Below are positions 36,888-48,091 of a stretch of 64,000 nucleotides of DNA, one piece after another; positions within the stretch are counted from its first letter, which is position 1, and each line of letters starts with the position of its first letter. Below the pieces are notes generated by a model, which ran no database searches, was not told the DNA's origin, and was given only the letters and a program-made list of their open reading frames with translations. The translations under genes were made by a program, and so were the position numbers. This stretch comes from Blastomyces gilchristii SLH14081 (Eukaryota > Ascomycota > Eurotiomycetes > Onygenales > Ajellomycetaceae), in assembly GCF_000003855.2 (NCBI RefSeq), contig NW_003101660.1, positions 248,001-312,000 of the forward strand, given 5' to 3'.

Positions 36888-37878
36888 ATGAATTTTCAAG
36901 GAGTTCCAGCTTCCCGCATGCCTCTGCCGCAGACCGCAGCTCTGGCAAACCTGGACCCACAGCATCTTGCACCTCTTGATGCCCTTGTCCACTCAATCCT
37001 TGAGCTAAATAAATGTCACTTGAGGAGTCAGGACTCGTTCTTAACGCAACACAGGAAGAACACCCATATTGCCTGCTGTCTTGAATCGAGACCTCCCATC
37101 TGAAAATGCAGTTGTTGTGTTTAGAAAGTTTTGCACGGAGTTCACATCTATTGCTGAGTTGATGATTACCTTAAAGGTGATCTCAGTCCACAGACAACAT
37201 TGTTTTATTGATAGATACTGGACCCCTTAATATTCAATTAGGCCGTGCAGGCATATCAAAACACAGTACCCTCGTTCAACAACTTCAGCCTCCATCTTCT
37301 AGAGATAGCCGCTCATACCACCCACGCCCTCACAGCAGAATTGTACACCGCTGCCCATCCCGAGATCAATGTCTACTCGACAGACCTACGTTCCAGGCCA
37401 CACCCACACTACATCATTGATCTGTATCATCAACTCTATCGCTGTGCCATGGACTATCCATATGGCCTTTCTGATATAGTTGGCTACTTGGGCTGAGACG
37501 CAGGTTTTTGGTGGAGTAGTCTTGTTTGAGCACGAGAAGGACAAGTCTGACAGCGTGCTTCTAGCTGCCTTTGTTCACCCCTCCCAGCAAACGGGAAACT
37601 CTGTCTTTCAATTATCTCCATCCCAACTAACTTTCCATCAACCCCTCCCATTTTCCGCTACCCAAAACGTTGACACCCTCACTGTCCACCGCAATGACCT
37701 CCAAGATCGCCACATATTCCGTGATGAGTTCTCACGCATCAGTCCTCCTATCATTCTCAACCGACCGCCTTGCATTGTGCCACTGACAGATGAAATGAGG
37801 GTAGGAATGAATTAGGCTAGACAGCAGCATGAGGCGCGGGGGAAGCCGTACGAGACAACGTATTACCCGCCTCAGTAG
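36888..37878 (+). pseudogene. Decayed conserved fungal gene of unknown function
   Basis: Three blocks in different frames read as one protein in order. Block 1 (from 36888) has ANLDPQHLAPLDALVHSILELN. Block 2 reads ENAVVVFRKFCTEFTSIAELM and, after a possible intron ending near 37239, AYQNTVPSFNNFSLHLLEIA to YPYGLSDIVGY. Block 3 continues WAETQVFGGVVLFEHEKD. The step from block 2 to 3 requires removing one base near 37485-37488 (TACTTGG for TACTGG). A TAG at 37813-37815 then interrupts block 3, whose frame runs on to KPYETTYYPPQ and a stop at 37876-37878. Two lesions plus a frame break between blocks 1 and 2 make this a likely pseudogene. I do not know a function for the family. Confidence 0.55.
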
Positions 37879-38652
37879 GGATAGAAATTGAAAACTTAGC
37901 TTTTATTTATTAGTAAAACAAAACAATGTTAATTATACTTCCCAGAGGATATCTTTATCAGTCTGTTGTTTATTCTGGCCTCATCATTTTCTTGTATTAG
38001 CAGACTTTCGAGAAAGGCGATGTTACAGAAATGATAAAAAACACAGTTTTCTTTTTTAATCTAGATTACTGACTGAACAGTTGCGAGATAAATAACAGCT
38101 AGATATATATTATTTAAAATTCATATTACCGAGTGAAAATAATAGTTTCATGATATATTAACTCATATTAACTCTTTTTAAATAACTGGATGCTTGCGGA
38201 GTAGTATCCAGTTAAAATACGTCATTATTACGTAAGTGCTTCTTGAGGCCGGCGCTAAACCGGTTCAACAATATCAATATAACAAAGCTCAACGAACTTT
38301 ACCTAGGACACTCGCTGAATGGGCGGCGGCTGTTTCCAGGAGCTGGTCGCACCTTTCCATTAGTTAGATATTTTCTTTGTTTGGGCTATTATCATTTTCG
38401 GAAGCTGACGGCTTTGAGCTAGCTGCTCATACATAATGGGGCCGAACAACTCTCCATCCCTGCTGCTGTAAAATTTTCCACTACAACAGCCTTTACCTCC
38501 AGGTCTTTGGCAAACTGTTGCACGGATTGTCGCTACAAATTATCTACTCGAAAAGCCTTACCTGTATATGTGCGGGCTCTCCACTGCGGAGAACGCGAAA
38601 TAGGCGTATATAGCTCAAATTTTCGTCAAATCGTCCTTGCAGCCGTCCAATC
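37879..38652. other. AT-rich intergenic region before STE14
   Basis: Bases 37900-38230 are strongly AT-rich, with runs of TTTATT and AATAAT; the last 250 bases are balanced and probably hold the STE14 promoter. No gene seen. Confidence 0.45.
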
Positions 38653-39576
38653 ATGGCTGATCCGCCCTCAACCGGAGTCGATTGGCGCCCACGTCGTGAA
38701 TACGTGCCCTATAGCCCAGAGGGAAATAACAACAACTTGAACGGTGCTGCTACTAAACATCCGAGAGAAATCATCGACCCTGCAATTCTGCCAGGGGGGA
38801 AGAAGTCTCTAGCTGGGATATCCATCCGCTCGTTTGTTTTGGGCCAGGTTTTCGGTCTCTGCATCGTCCTGACCTTCTTCCTCCTCCTCAAGTCGTCGAC
38901 CTCTCTATGGCGAGCTCCTTTCTTCCTCACAACCCTCAGCCTCTTTCATTTTCTCGAATACTATATTACGGCACGATATAGTACACCCTATGCGTCGATA
39001 TCTGCTTTCCTGCTCTCCTCGAACGGTGCAGCTTATAATATTGCGCACACCTCTGCGATGGCAGAGTGTTTACTTACTTGCTTAGTTCTGCCGGAAAGAT
39101 ACGCGAGGATGGTATCTCTAGCATTCGGTGGTGCCCAGGTGCAAATTGGGCTCGGGCTGGTTTTCATTGTCGTCGGCCAACTTGTCCGGTCGTTAGCAAT
39201 GGCACAGGCTGGGACAAATTTCACTCATACAGTGCAGTCCCGACGGAGAGAAGGGCACACGCTGGTCAAAGACGGCATTTACAGAATCCTCCGGCACCCA
39301 AGTTATTTTGGGTTTTTCTGGTGGAGTTTAGGAACTCAAATGGTTCTGGGAAACGGAGTCTGTTTCCTTGCCTATACCATTGTGCTCTGGAAGTTCTTTT
39401 CCAGTCGTATTCAGAGTAAGTCGCCTCTCTTCAGATGTTTATTGCAAATTCGTTTACCCTCATGCTGATATCGAAATTTTCCTTTAGGAGAGGAGAAATT
39501 TTTGATAAGTTTTTTCGGCAAGGAGTACATTGAGTATCGAGAAATGACGCGGGTTGGAATCCCCTTTATTTCCTGA
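38653..39576 (+). CDS. STE14: Protein-S-isoprenylcysteine O-methyltransferase Ste14
   Basis: Two exons, 38653-39415 and 39488-39576, give 283 residues. Several hydrophobic helices span residues about 55-210. The diagnostic end is complete only after splicing: GHTLVKDGIYRILRHPSYFGFFWW, then after the intron EEKFLISFFGKEYIEY and RVGIPFIS. These blocks bind S-adenosylmethionine and the prenylcysteine. From the family, Ste14 sits in the endoplasmic reticulum and methylates the C-terminal farnesyl or geranylgeranyl cysteine of CaaX proteins such as Ras, Rho and a-type mating pheromone. Without the intron the frame ends 16 codons later in a non-conserved tail. Confidence 0.93.
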
Positions 39577-40234
39577 GGGCAACATGACAGCTACGCCAGT
39601 GACTACAACGGTTGCACCTGATTTAACATTTTCAGAGGAACATTGATATCCTAACTCCAAGCATGCTCCATGCGCCCAGTTTACTAATGAATCCTTTTGC
39701 TACTATTGCGACTACCTACCCTTTATCGCCTTGCTTCGTAAAATGATCTGTGGAGATTACTACCTGATATTCAAAAATAACAAAAACTGCATGATGATGG
39801 CACAATTTAACCACTTTCATAGGCATTTCAGCATTGGCCTTCCCCCTCTCCTACTTATATGTTTGCTTTCACTGATCCTGTTGGGTCACAACAAGTGAAT
39901 CTAGAGATACCATCTTGCCAGCTCTGAAGACTATATAAAAACCAGAAACCTTCCCCAAGACACATGAAGTCTTCTTACCACTTCCCCCCCCTGAAGGCAA
40001 TGATATACGCTACTTATACCCGCTGCATTTTCGTGTTTTGGCTTTCATGCTCCGTTTCCAGCAACACCCTAAATTATCAATATTCAATCTCTGTATAGTT
40101 TTCTTGAACTTCACCATAATAAATAGCCCGCGCAAGGGAAGAACAACTGTCACTCATTATATGGAAATCAGTGCTTGAAAAATCTCACCCTCCAGCTTCG
40201 ATATATCGAGATACCCACTCGTTGAAACAAGCAG
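39577..40234. other. Intergenic downstream of STE14
   Basis: No conserved coding signal; a TATA-like ACTATATAAAAACC lies near 39928 and could serve the next gene. Confidence 0.4.
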
Positions 40235-41047
40235 ATGTGCCAAGTCCGCGCGCATCTTCACCAACCTTGCGGCTGCAAATCTCACCAACTGCGCGTCTGC
40301 CGCTCATACAAGGTCCAAAACCATGTTCGTACAATCACAGACACCACCAGCAGCGCCAGCAGCATCAGAAATGGCATGCCCATCACGACCGCCATCACCA
40401 CCACGAAAACCACACCCTCCACTAACAACACGAACACCTGTCGGTGCATCTGCCGCAGTAGCTGCGGCAGCGACATAAACCTCCGCATGATCCCCCGCTT
40501 CATCACCATCTGCTCCAAAGCCTTCAACCCGGATATATTCTCCACCTGCCCGTCATACAAGATGCATCCAGATGTTGTCGACCCGCACCCTTGCTCCGAC
40601 CACTGGACCATGCTATCTGACGTCAGGCTCTTCTTCGGGCCCCCTAGGGGCCTTGGGACTGGCAATGGTGAGGATGACGATGGGGAAGGGGAGGAGATCG
40701 TGACGGCTGAAGGAAGTGGAGATGGAGGAGGCCAGGACTGGCCATGGAGTCTATTTGATGTCGGCGATAATGGGGGTTATCCTGATCCGCTGCGGAAGAA
40801 TCATTTGGATACTTTGCGTGAGAGATATTATTGTCGGGCAGTGAATGCGGTTGGAGGTGGGAATGATGGAGGTGATGGTGGTGATGATGACACGAGTGAG
40901 AAACGCGTTGGCGATGGTGTTTCTCATCAGCAGGAGAACAAGGTGGAGGCTGATAGGGGGACATCTTGTAAGCTTCCTGGGACAACAGAGGGTAAGAAGG
41001 GGGGATGGACGATTTTGGATATGTTCTTGGATTGGATGGGGAGTTGA
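40235..41047 (+). CDS. Hypothetical Cys/His-containing protein with acidic Gly-rich middle
   Basis: A 270-residue open frame. The N-terminus (MCQVRAHLHQPCGCKS ... LRVCRSYK) has the spacing of a small fungal zinc-binding motif that begins many uncharacterised ascomycete proteins. A second Cys cluster (CRCICRSSCG, about 69-78) and CSDHW (about 119) follow. The middle is acidic and Gly-rich (GEDDDGEGEE, GGNDGGDGGDDD), and the tail is KKGGWTILDMFLDWMGS. Overlapping frames on the same strand and the minus strand are His-rich shadows. No enzymatic domain is recognised. It converges on PEX8 with a 388-base gap. Coding status rests on length and on the N-terminal motif. Confidence 0.55.
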   Translation: MCQVRAHLHQPCGCKSHQLRVCRSYKVQNHVRTITDTTSSASSIRNGMPITTAITTTKTTPSTNNTNTCRCICRSSCGSDINLRMIPRFITICSKAFNPDIFSTCPSYKMHPDVVDPHPCSDHWTMLSDVRLFFGPPRGLGTGNGEDDDGEGEEIVTAEGSGDGGGQDWPWSLFDVGDNGGYPDPLRKNHLDTLRERYYCRAVNAVGGGNDGGDGGDDDTSEKRVGDGVSHQQENKVEADRGTSCKLPGTTEGKKGGWTILDMFLDWMGS

Positions 41048-41435
41048 GCGAGGGGGATGGATGCGTTAGGGGCGTTGAAAGGTGGTGATGTTTTCTTAAG
41101 TTGATCTCGCAACTTCTTCGTATTTTTTCTTTCTCTTTTTTCCTTTCATTCGACTCTTTGCCTGTCTATTCTAAGTGTTCGTTTATCTGCTTATATTTGT
41201 TATAATTATTCCATCCCGCTACTTCAAGGTTTACAGAGTAATATCAGTAACGATTCAGATTTGTTTCATTTCTCCTGCTGTAGGGTTTAGAGTAGGAGGT
41301 TAAAATCAGTCTCTAACTTGATTGGCAGAATATTAACTCAAATAAATATACAAGTAGAAGTGGTATTTCTTAAAATACACCCATTCCTACATAAACACGT
41401 AACCCCACAACCCCCCCCTCCCGAGACATTAACCA
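41048..41435. other. Intergenic between convergent hypothetical gene and PEX8
   Basis: T-rich 3' flanks of both genes; nothing else seen. Confidence 0.5.
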
Positions 41436-43715
41436 TCACAATTTACTCTGCGGCTCCGCCACCGTCCCAATCGCCCCACTCATATATGGAATCTCCAAAT
41501 CCTCCTCAGACCCAAACAGCACCATCTCCCTCCCACCCTTCGTACTCCACCATGTAACACAAAAATTCGCCCGATCAACATCCATCTCCCCACTGCTCAG
41601 CGCATCCCAAAACCTCTCCTGACACTGCTGCCTCATCGCCTTGTCGGGGATGATATTGACCAGATGCGCGACGAGCGGCAGCCATTCCTCCAGCGCCTCG
41701 AGGCGGAGGAAGCATAGGCAGTCGATCATGGTCATGGCTAGGACGGCTTGTTCGGATAAGGGGGGTGTACTGTTGCTGATAGCGTTAAGGTCGACGGAGG
41801 CAGAGGTGGAGGCCACGGGCGGGGTTAGCGGGCAGGTGGGCGCGTGTAGGGCTCTGTTATATAGGAGCTCGAGAAGGATTGAGGGGAGGAGCGGTTGGGT
41901 GTTTGCTAAGGGAGATGGGGGCGCGGTGATTTGGAGCACGGTTTTGAAGGCTAGGCGGAATTGGCGGGCGGAGAGATTCTGGGGGAAGACCTGAAATGGA
42001 TATCGATTGTTAGTTAGGAAGAAAACCTCAATATCCATCGCAGTGGGAATGTGAATGAGGACATACGGTAGAAAGGGTATCGACATAAAACGGGAGATGC
42101 TTCGCGGCCATATCTGCACTCTTGGGTGCAGCGAGAACGGATAGTACGACGCTGTGCGCTGCCTCAAATATTTCCAGAAGGTTGTTGTTGCCGCCTGCGG
42201 CAAGGTAAGGAAGTGCAGCAGCGATTAGTAGGTCCTCGTTGACAGCTGGGGATAGTACCAAAGCAAAATGCTCAGCTGTGTTTAGGAAAAACAGGTCTAG
42301 ACATCTATCGATAGGGTAATCTGGGATACGACCGGCTGATGCAGGACGGATATTTTCTAAGAATTCTTGGGAGGCAACTGGATACTGCGAGAGGATGTCG
42401 ATTGCAGTCAGGTTCACAAAGGCATACTGGGAAGAGGCATTCTGCCCAATTCGCCCCGAAACGAAACAGAGGTTGCGAAGTATGTGTAGAGATTTGCGAG
42501 CAAGTAGTGGTGCGCCTAAAATATTGAGTTAATAAAAGTAAACGAATAAGACCACGAATAGGGCTGGGCTTACAGTTATCAGCCGCGAGGACGCGATCAT
42601 TTAGTACCCTTCCTAGAACAGCCCTCAGAAAAATAACAATAGAAAATAGGGATGTCTTCAGTAATCGCCAAAGAATGGGAATAGTCGTCTGGAGCGACGT
42701 CTCATCTAGAAACTCGGCCTCCTCAGAGATATCAACTTCTGATAGCTTATTCTGCCGCCACTGAACCATCAATGTCCTCGTGAATTCAAGGAGAGAATCC
42801 ACCGCTTGCACTACTAGCCTTTGCACTTGACAGTTGCCAATGGCATGCGCGATTAATCGCGATAAAGGACCCAATGAAGAGATAAGCGGTTTTGCCGTGA
42901 TTGCGCGGATGTGTAGGCAAGTTGGTGATTGAGCCGGCCACTCGAATTTCTTCGAAGGGGTCTCGCGAATGTCCCGATCAATAGCACCAAGGAAGTACCC
43001 TGATTCAAACCCTGCCGGAGAGAAAAAGACAGTATCCACGAGGAGAGGAAGGAGGATGTTATAATCTAGCCGTTTTCTCTCCGGATCCGCCAGCAGCTCG
43101 AACGTATAGTTCAGCACCAATGCTATACAATCCCGCGCAACTCTTGGGTATGAATCGAGCTCGCTCAACGAAAGCTGAAACGCCGTCACTAGGCCGGATT
43201 CCAATTTCTTTCTTAGATTTGAGGGCAAACTCTGTCGGTCCTGGCCCTCCATGCCTAAGAGTATGCCTCCCAGCAAAATGCTATGTCTCCATCGCGGGGA
43301 CTTGTCATCTGCGCCCTGAACCACAGCCTTCACCCATTCCTCCCGCTCGAGACCTCTCCTTTGTATATTTAGCGACGGAGGCCCTTGTTGTTGTGATTCA
43401 TTGTGCACGACGCTGATCGCGGCAGTATTGAAGACGCTGAGAATGCGCCGGCAGGTTTCCAGGTCGAATTCACCGCTCCATAGAGCTGGGGAGTGCAGGA
43501 GCTGTGACGATAGTAGTGTGACGTTCCGATGATTGGAGAGTAACGAGAGAAGCCCCGTCGATGATGGTAGGAGGCTAGAGATACAATTTGTCAGTTCTCG
43601 GGGTTTGACATTCAAAGGCTAGGGGAGTGGGCGCATCCTACCCGTAAGCATCCTGATGCTCAGACACCGTCTGGAGCGACCGAAGCAGAGTTGCGAGCGA
43701 CCTCTCAGTGCCCAT
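41436..43715 (-). CDS. PEX8: Peroxisomal biogenesis factor Pex8
   Basis: Four exons, 43715-43642, 43574-42574, 42515-42067 and 41990-41436, give 692 residues, the usual length of fungal Pex8. The protein is all-helical and has no catalytic motif. Recognisable blocks are SEHQDAYGLLPS at the first junction, KSPRWRHSILLGGILLGMEG, GYFLGAIDRDI, MVQWRQNKLSEVD, NNNLLEIFEAAHSVVLSVL and GGREMVLFG. It ends in Ser-Lys-Leu, a canonical PTS1, which fits the intraperoxisomal location of Pex8. From the family, Pex8 bridges the docking and RING subcomplexes of the importomer and helps release cargo from Pex5. Some annotations may name the same protein differently; the PTS1 favours Pex8. It is divergent from a TMEM170-type gene. 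Confidence 0.82.
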
Positions 43716-44098
43716 TTTCGAGTGAGAACAATTTCTCCCTATCTTCGGTAGCTGTTGTTACATGAGAGTTGAGTTGAAGTGTGAATGTTCGCCAGTCCCC
43801 CTTACAACTCCTGCATCATCGGCGGAGCTCGCGAACCACCTGCCGAGGTTCAACGCCAGCTCCTGAAACTGCAAACAAAGCAAACATATTTCCTCCTTCC
43901 TTCCGTCATCGCTGCACTCAACAACAATGTTAAACAACACCAACCACTGCAACCAGGCCAGAGAAACAAAACAGTGCTTTGTTTTAGCCCCGATGAATAG
44001 CCCAAAGCATTCGACGGATGCGTAGCCATAAATTCACCCATTCACCATCCATGCCATTATCCTGAAACCTCAAATGCGGAGACAGATACAGCCAAACA
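43716..44098. promoter_or_regulatory. Divergent promoter of PEX8 and the TMEM170-type gene
   Basis: 383 bases between two divergent start codons; no specific site recognised. Confidence 0.5.
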
Positions 44099-44647
44099 AT
44101 GTCCTTCTCCCAAACCATCCCCCTAGGCTACGAAACCCCGCCGTTTCCTTCTCTTTACGTCACCTTAGGCTTCTACCACGACGGAGCCCAATATCTCTAT
44201 TACACAAACGACATATGGCGCTTCACCCTCTTCTGGACGCTGCTCTTCTATATCGGTGTACATCTCTCAGCCGCTCTGTGTGCCGTCGTGATGCAATGGC
44301 GCAGCTGGAAGATCGTCTGGGCCGTGCTGTTGATATACATACTCATTGCGGGGTTGGAGGGTTTGCTGGCGGGTAGTGTTACAGGGCTTATGTGAGTTGT
44401 TAGATGTTTTCTCCCTCATTCCTGCTTCAGATGTTTTAGCTCTTTGTTTTGCGGGTTCAATTTTGTAACTATAGGAATTGAAAAGGATACTGGTAGCTGC
44501 GTCTGACGTGAACTGGCACATAACAGTCTCGGAGCCGTCTATGAAGCCGGCAATTATAAGATGTCGACCTGGATTCCGTTTTCGTGGGCGGCCCTTAATA
44601 CGCTTGTCTTGGTCCTATCCAGCTTTTCTATCCAGGGTGGACTATAG
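44099..44647 (+). CDS. TMEM170-family integral membrane protein
   Basis: Two exons, 44099-44391 and 44527-44647, give 137 residues. Three hydrophobic helices are visible: residues about 37-65 (WRFTLFWTLLFYIGVHLSA), about 70-95 (WKIVWAVLLIYILIAGLEG) and a C-terminal one after splicing (WAALNTLVLVLSSF). The short length, the GLEGLLAGSVTGLI block ending helix 2 and the third helix match the TMEM170 family, small membrane proteins which in animals affect endoplasmic reticulum and nuclear envelope shape. Its fungal role is uncharacterised. Without splicing the frame would end after GLM and lose the last helix. Confidence 0.8.
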
Positions 44648-45044
44648 CGCAGCCACCTGACGGCCTGGCATGCTTTTTGTTTACGATATTATAGCCTGAG
44701 AGCTAACACTTTGCCTCTACGGCAACCACCAAAACTTTTGAAAAGCCGTGCTCAGGGTCATATGCCTAGCTAAAGTATAGGGGGTAGTCCGGTCTGCAAA
44801 AGGGGAAGAAACTATACGTAAAGGATTTGATCCCAACGCCATACGCGCATTATTCCCCATCGAAATTCGCTCGATAGTTGGCATAAGCAGATACCACAGA
44901 ATAAGAAATAAAACAGATATCGCATGTAGGTAAATGGTCCCTTCCATCTCGCCCAAAAAGTCCCGAAAACAAATCGCAACCCCCGTTCTATATTACAGGT
45001 TCTTTTTAGCATATGTCAAAAGATGATATGGTTTTGTTTTCTTT
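44648..45044. other. Intergenic between convergent TMEM170-type gene and PFS2
   Basis: Probable overlapping 3' UTRs; nothing else seen. Confidence 0.5.
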
Positions 45045-47306
45045 TTATCTAATATTTCGCCAGTTCCCCCGTCGTTGCTCTTCCATCAAGCTGTCTTGCT
45101 GGCTTGGCAACGGCCCGCGTTTCCTTACACCGTTCGTGAAATCCTCATTTGAATCACCAGTTGGGCCCTGGCCCTGAAGACCTGGTATTCCTGAGGACGT
45201 GAAACCTCCGCCACCGTGCGAGGGGAAGTTTTGGTTCTGCTGAAGTGTGTTGGGTTGGTGGTGTTGTTGCTGATGCTGTTGTTGCTGATGCTGTTGTTGC
45301 TGTGAAAAGAACTGATTTTGTAAAGATGATAGATCCATGTTTGGTGGGAGGCCACCCCCCTGCATACTAGGCATGGGATATGGGGGCGGGCGTAAGTTTA
45401 GTGGTATAGAATCAAGTTGAGGTGGAGGAAACGAGCCGGAGGAAATCATTGCCGCCAGACGGCTCGGGTCAACTTGCGGCATGGATGACGCCGTGCCCGA
45501 TGGAGGTGGCGGTGGTGGCTGCACAGCTCCAATTCCCGGAATCAGTCCTGGAAGTCCAACATTATCGCCCGCGCCGGGAATTCCCTGGATACCCGGAAGG
45601 AGTGAGGCGTCGGGTTTCCTTTGGTCGACAAGCCCCTCCGCCTCATCTTGGAGTTCCTGCTCCTCTTCCTCCTTCATCTGTCGACGACCAAATCCACGGC
45701 TCCACGTTCCCTGGGCTTCCGCTGCTTCCTCGCCAATGTGGAATCTGTCCTTGAGATAAGTGGTTTCGCCAGGCCGGGCACGGGACCAAAATCGGGTGAA
45801 ATTGTCTTTGGAGCCGGACGCGAGAATATGGCCGAGGGGATGCCAGTCGAGAGTCCATATGGTGGATGAGTGGGCATAGGGGACACGATGGGCGGGGAAT
45901 ATGACTTGGGCGGGAGTGTTAGCGGGATCAGCGCTATCATATGGCGCGACAGTGGGGACCTGTCCAGGTGGTAGATTCTGCTCATCCAATAAATAATGAT
46001 GAATTGATCCATCCTCGCTTCCCGTAGATATAAGCGAACTATGAATCGGGTGCCATGTCATGGAGGAGATAGGCTTCTCATGTCCTCGTAAAATGCATAT
46101 GTCTCGCATCATCCGTAGATCGAAGACGCGGGCACTTTGGTCCCGCGACGATGTCGCCAGTAGGTTTGTGTTCACGCGCGAGAATCTAGTGCAGGTAACT
46201 GTATTTTTATGGCTGTGGAGCGTAGTCAGACAGCGGCCGGTGCGGGGGTCCCAAAACTTGACCTGGTGGTCTTTGGATCCGGAGACCAGCAGACCCTTTG
46301 ACGGGTGCCAGTCGCACGATTTTGCATCCCAGCCGTGGCCCGTCAGAACCATCTCACACATGCGGGCGGTGAAGTCGAAGATTTTCAGCGTCGTGTCGTC
46401 GGAGGCGGATACGAATTTCGTATCACTGGGGCACCAGGACAGATCCCTGACGGCATCGTGGTGGGCGTCGTCGACCGTTTCGACGTTGTTGAAGTTGGGC
46501 CGCCAGTACTTGATGTCGCCCTTCTGGCCGCCGGATATCAGCCAGTCGTGGCTATGCGACCATGCGGCGGAGGTTACGCCAGCTTGGTATTGATCATAAT
46601 GGGCCTATAGTTTGTTTTTTTTTTTTTTTGCGTTTTTCGAAGCCGGTCAGCGTTCAAGATACAACTCAAATGGGCCAGGGGGTTAGGTAGGGGCTAAGGG
46701 GGATATGTGTATATCACTAACATCCATAACCGTTTCAAAATTAAATGCTGTACCATTCCATAACATAAACTCGCCAGTATGGCCTCCTGTCAACAAGCGT
46801 CGGCCCTCTGGCGTCCATCTTACGACCGTAATTGGTTTTTTCGATTTGCCGATGGATTGGTGTAGATGACGGACGGGGATGGTGTCAGCGGGCGAATCGA
46901 TCCTGGCTAAGGGAGGGAGCATCTAATAATCGAGAAAGTCAATAATATCCCTTAGTTTAGTATATATGTATCAAAAAATCATATACAATGGGGTTGCATA
47001 CGTCCACAGTGTAGCTGGCGCTTGGTCTTTCCCGCTCAAGCCTGTGTGATCCTTTGTATCGGGGCTGGCGCACCCGCATCCACTGCACCATTGACGAGCC
47101 ATAGTCGGTCACAGGTCCTATTATATTCATCGCACTCTTAGTATGACGGAGAGGATATTATATTTTTGTTAGGTGAGGAGGTGAGGAGGTGAGGAGGCCA
47201 ATATGATATACTTACTGGGCCTTCGAGGGCCTCCCACCCCTCCCTCGTAGGACCTCAGCGGGCGCGAGAATCCCCCTTCCGCCGCATCGTGGTCGTAAGA
47301 GCTCAT
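45045..47306 (-). CDS. PFS2: Polyadenylation factor subunit Pfs2 (WDR33-type WD40 protein)
   Basis: Four exons, 47306-47216, 47117-47002, 46922-46722 and 46604-45045, give 655 residues with all junctions in frame. The N-terminal segment ([19 protein letters not shown]) is typical of Pfs2/WDR33. Seven WD40 repeats follow: [101 protein letters not shown] and [15 protein letters not shown]. The C-terminus is rich in Pro, Gly and Gln, with a CAG-encoded Gln/His tract (about residues 560-590). From the family, Pfs2 is the scaffold of the cleavage and polyadenylation factor's poly(A)-signal-recognition module. Intron 3 has 15 consecutive A residues just before its acceptor on the transcript. Confidence 0.93.
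47171..47197. repeat. 8-bp tandem repeat in PFS2 intron 1
   Basis: Three copies of AGGTGAGG plus AGG occupy most of the middle of the 98-base first intron of PFS2. Confidence 0.8.
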
Positions 47307-48091
47307 ACCAGAAACAGCAGAAGATATATGCACAGGGGGTTAATATCGGGTAAGTCAGTCAGTCAGTCGAAAGGGTGATCAGCTCGCTAGCTATCGAGGG
47401 TATGTCATAGTAAGGTGGAGGTGCGGCGCGGCGGGCTAAAAATTGGGCGCTGGTACTGCAGGATTCAGTGGTGCAAGAAATTGGTCTATGGCGGGAGTAA
47501 ATTCGATACAGGTAAAATAAATATATCTAGGCATCGCCTGTCCCTCTCTGTCTCTTGTCTCCCGTGTAGTGTGTCTTGTTGCTACAAAGATGTTTACAAG
47601 CAGCGAAGTTATTTAGTTATTTATTTAGTGCTGCCAAGGCGGACAGCTGTATTTATTTAATAGTAGGAAACCCTGGGGAAATCCATCCCCTCGTCATGAA
47701 AGCCGGTTGCTGCCAGGTTCAGGTCCAAGTTCATCCCCAATGATTCAGGCAAAGATGATTGTTGTTAAATAAAAGGGAGCTCTGAGCAAGACAACTCTTT
47801 ATTCTAACCGCTCTTTATTTATTCTTCATGGCAATCCATCGTCTCTTCTCTTCGTGGATCGCCTCTTCGGACCGGGCCAATTCGGGCTGCCACTGCTGGC
47901 ATTAAATATTCCGTCTCGCCTCTCCCTATTATTCTTAATTTTATTCCTATCCTCGTCGTGTGGATATATTGACACACATCCTCTATTCACACATATACGA
48001 GCTATATATACATACCTGGCCTCTTCTTCTCAATTCTCCGTGGCTATTATCTCACAGAGGCCAGAGCCCCGCGCCTATATACAAGGATAGG
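47307..48091. promoter_or_regulatory. Divergent promoter region of PFS2 and the DGAT1-type gene
   Basis: 785 bases between divergent genes. It contains a GTCA tandem run (about 47352-47368) and TATA-like ATATATAC near 48002. No gene is seen. Confidence 0.45.

Noticed and set aside
40282..40985. His-rich and hydrophobic minus-strand frames opposite the Cys/His hypothetical gene
   Set aside because: They mirror GGTGAT-type repeats of the plus strand; the plus frame has the better N-terminal motif.
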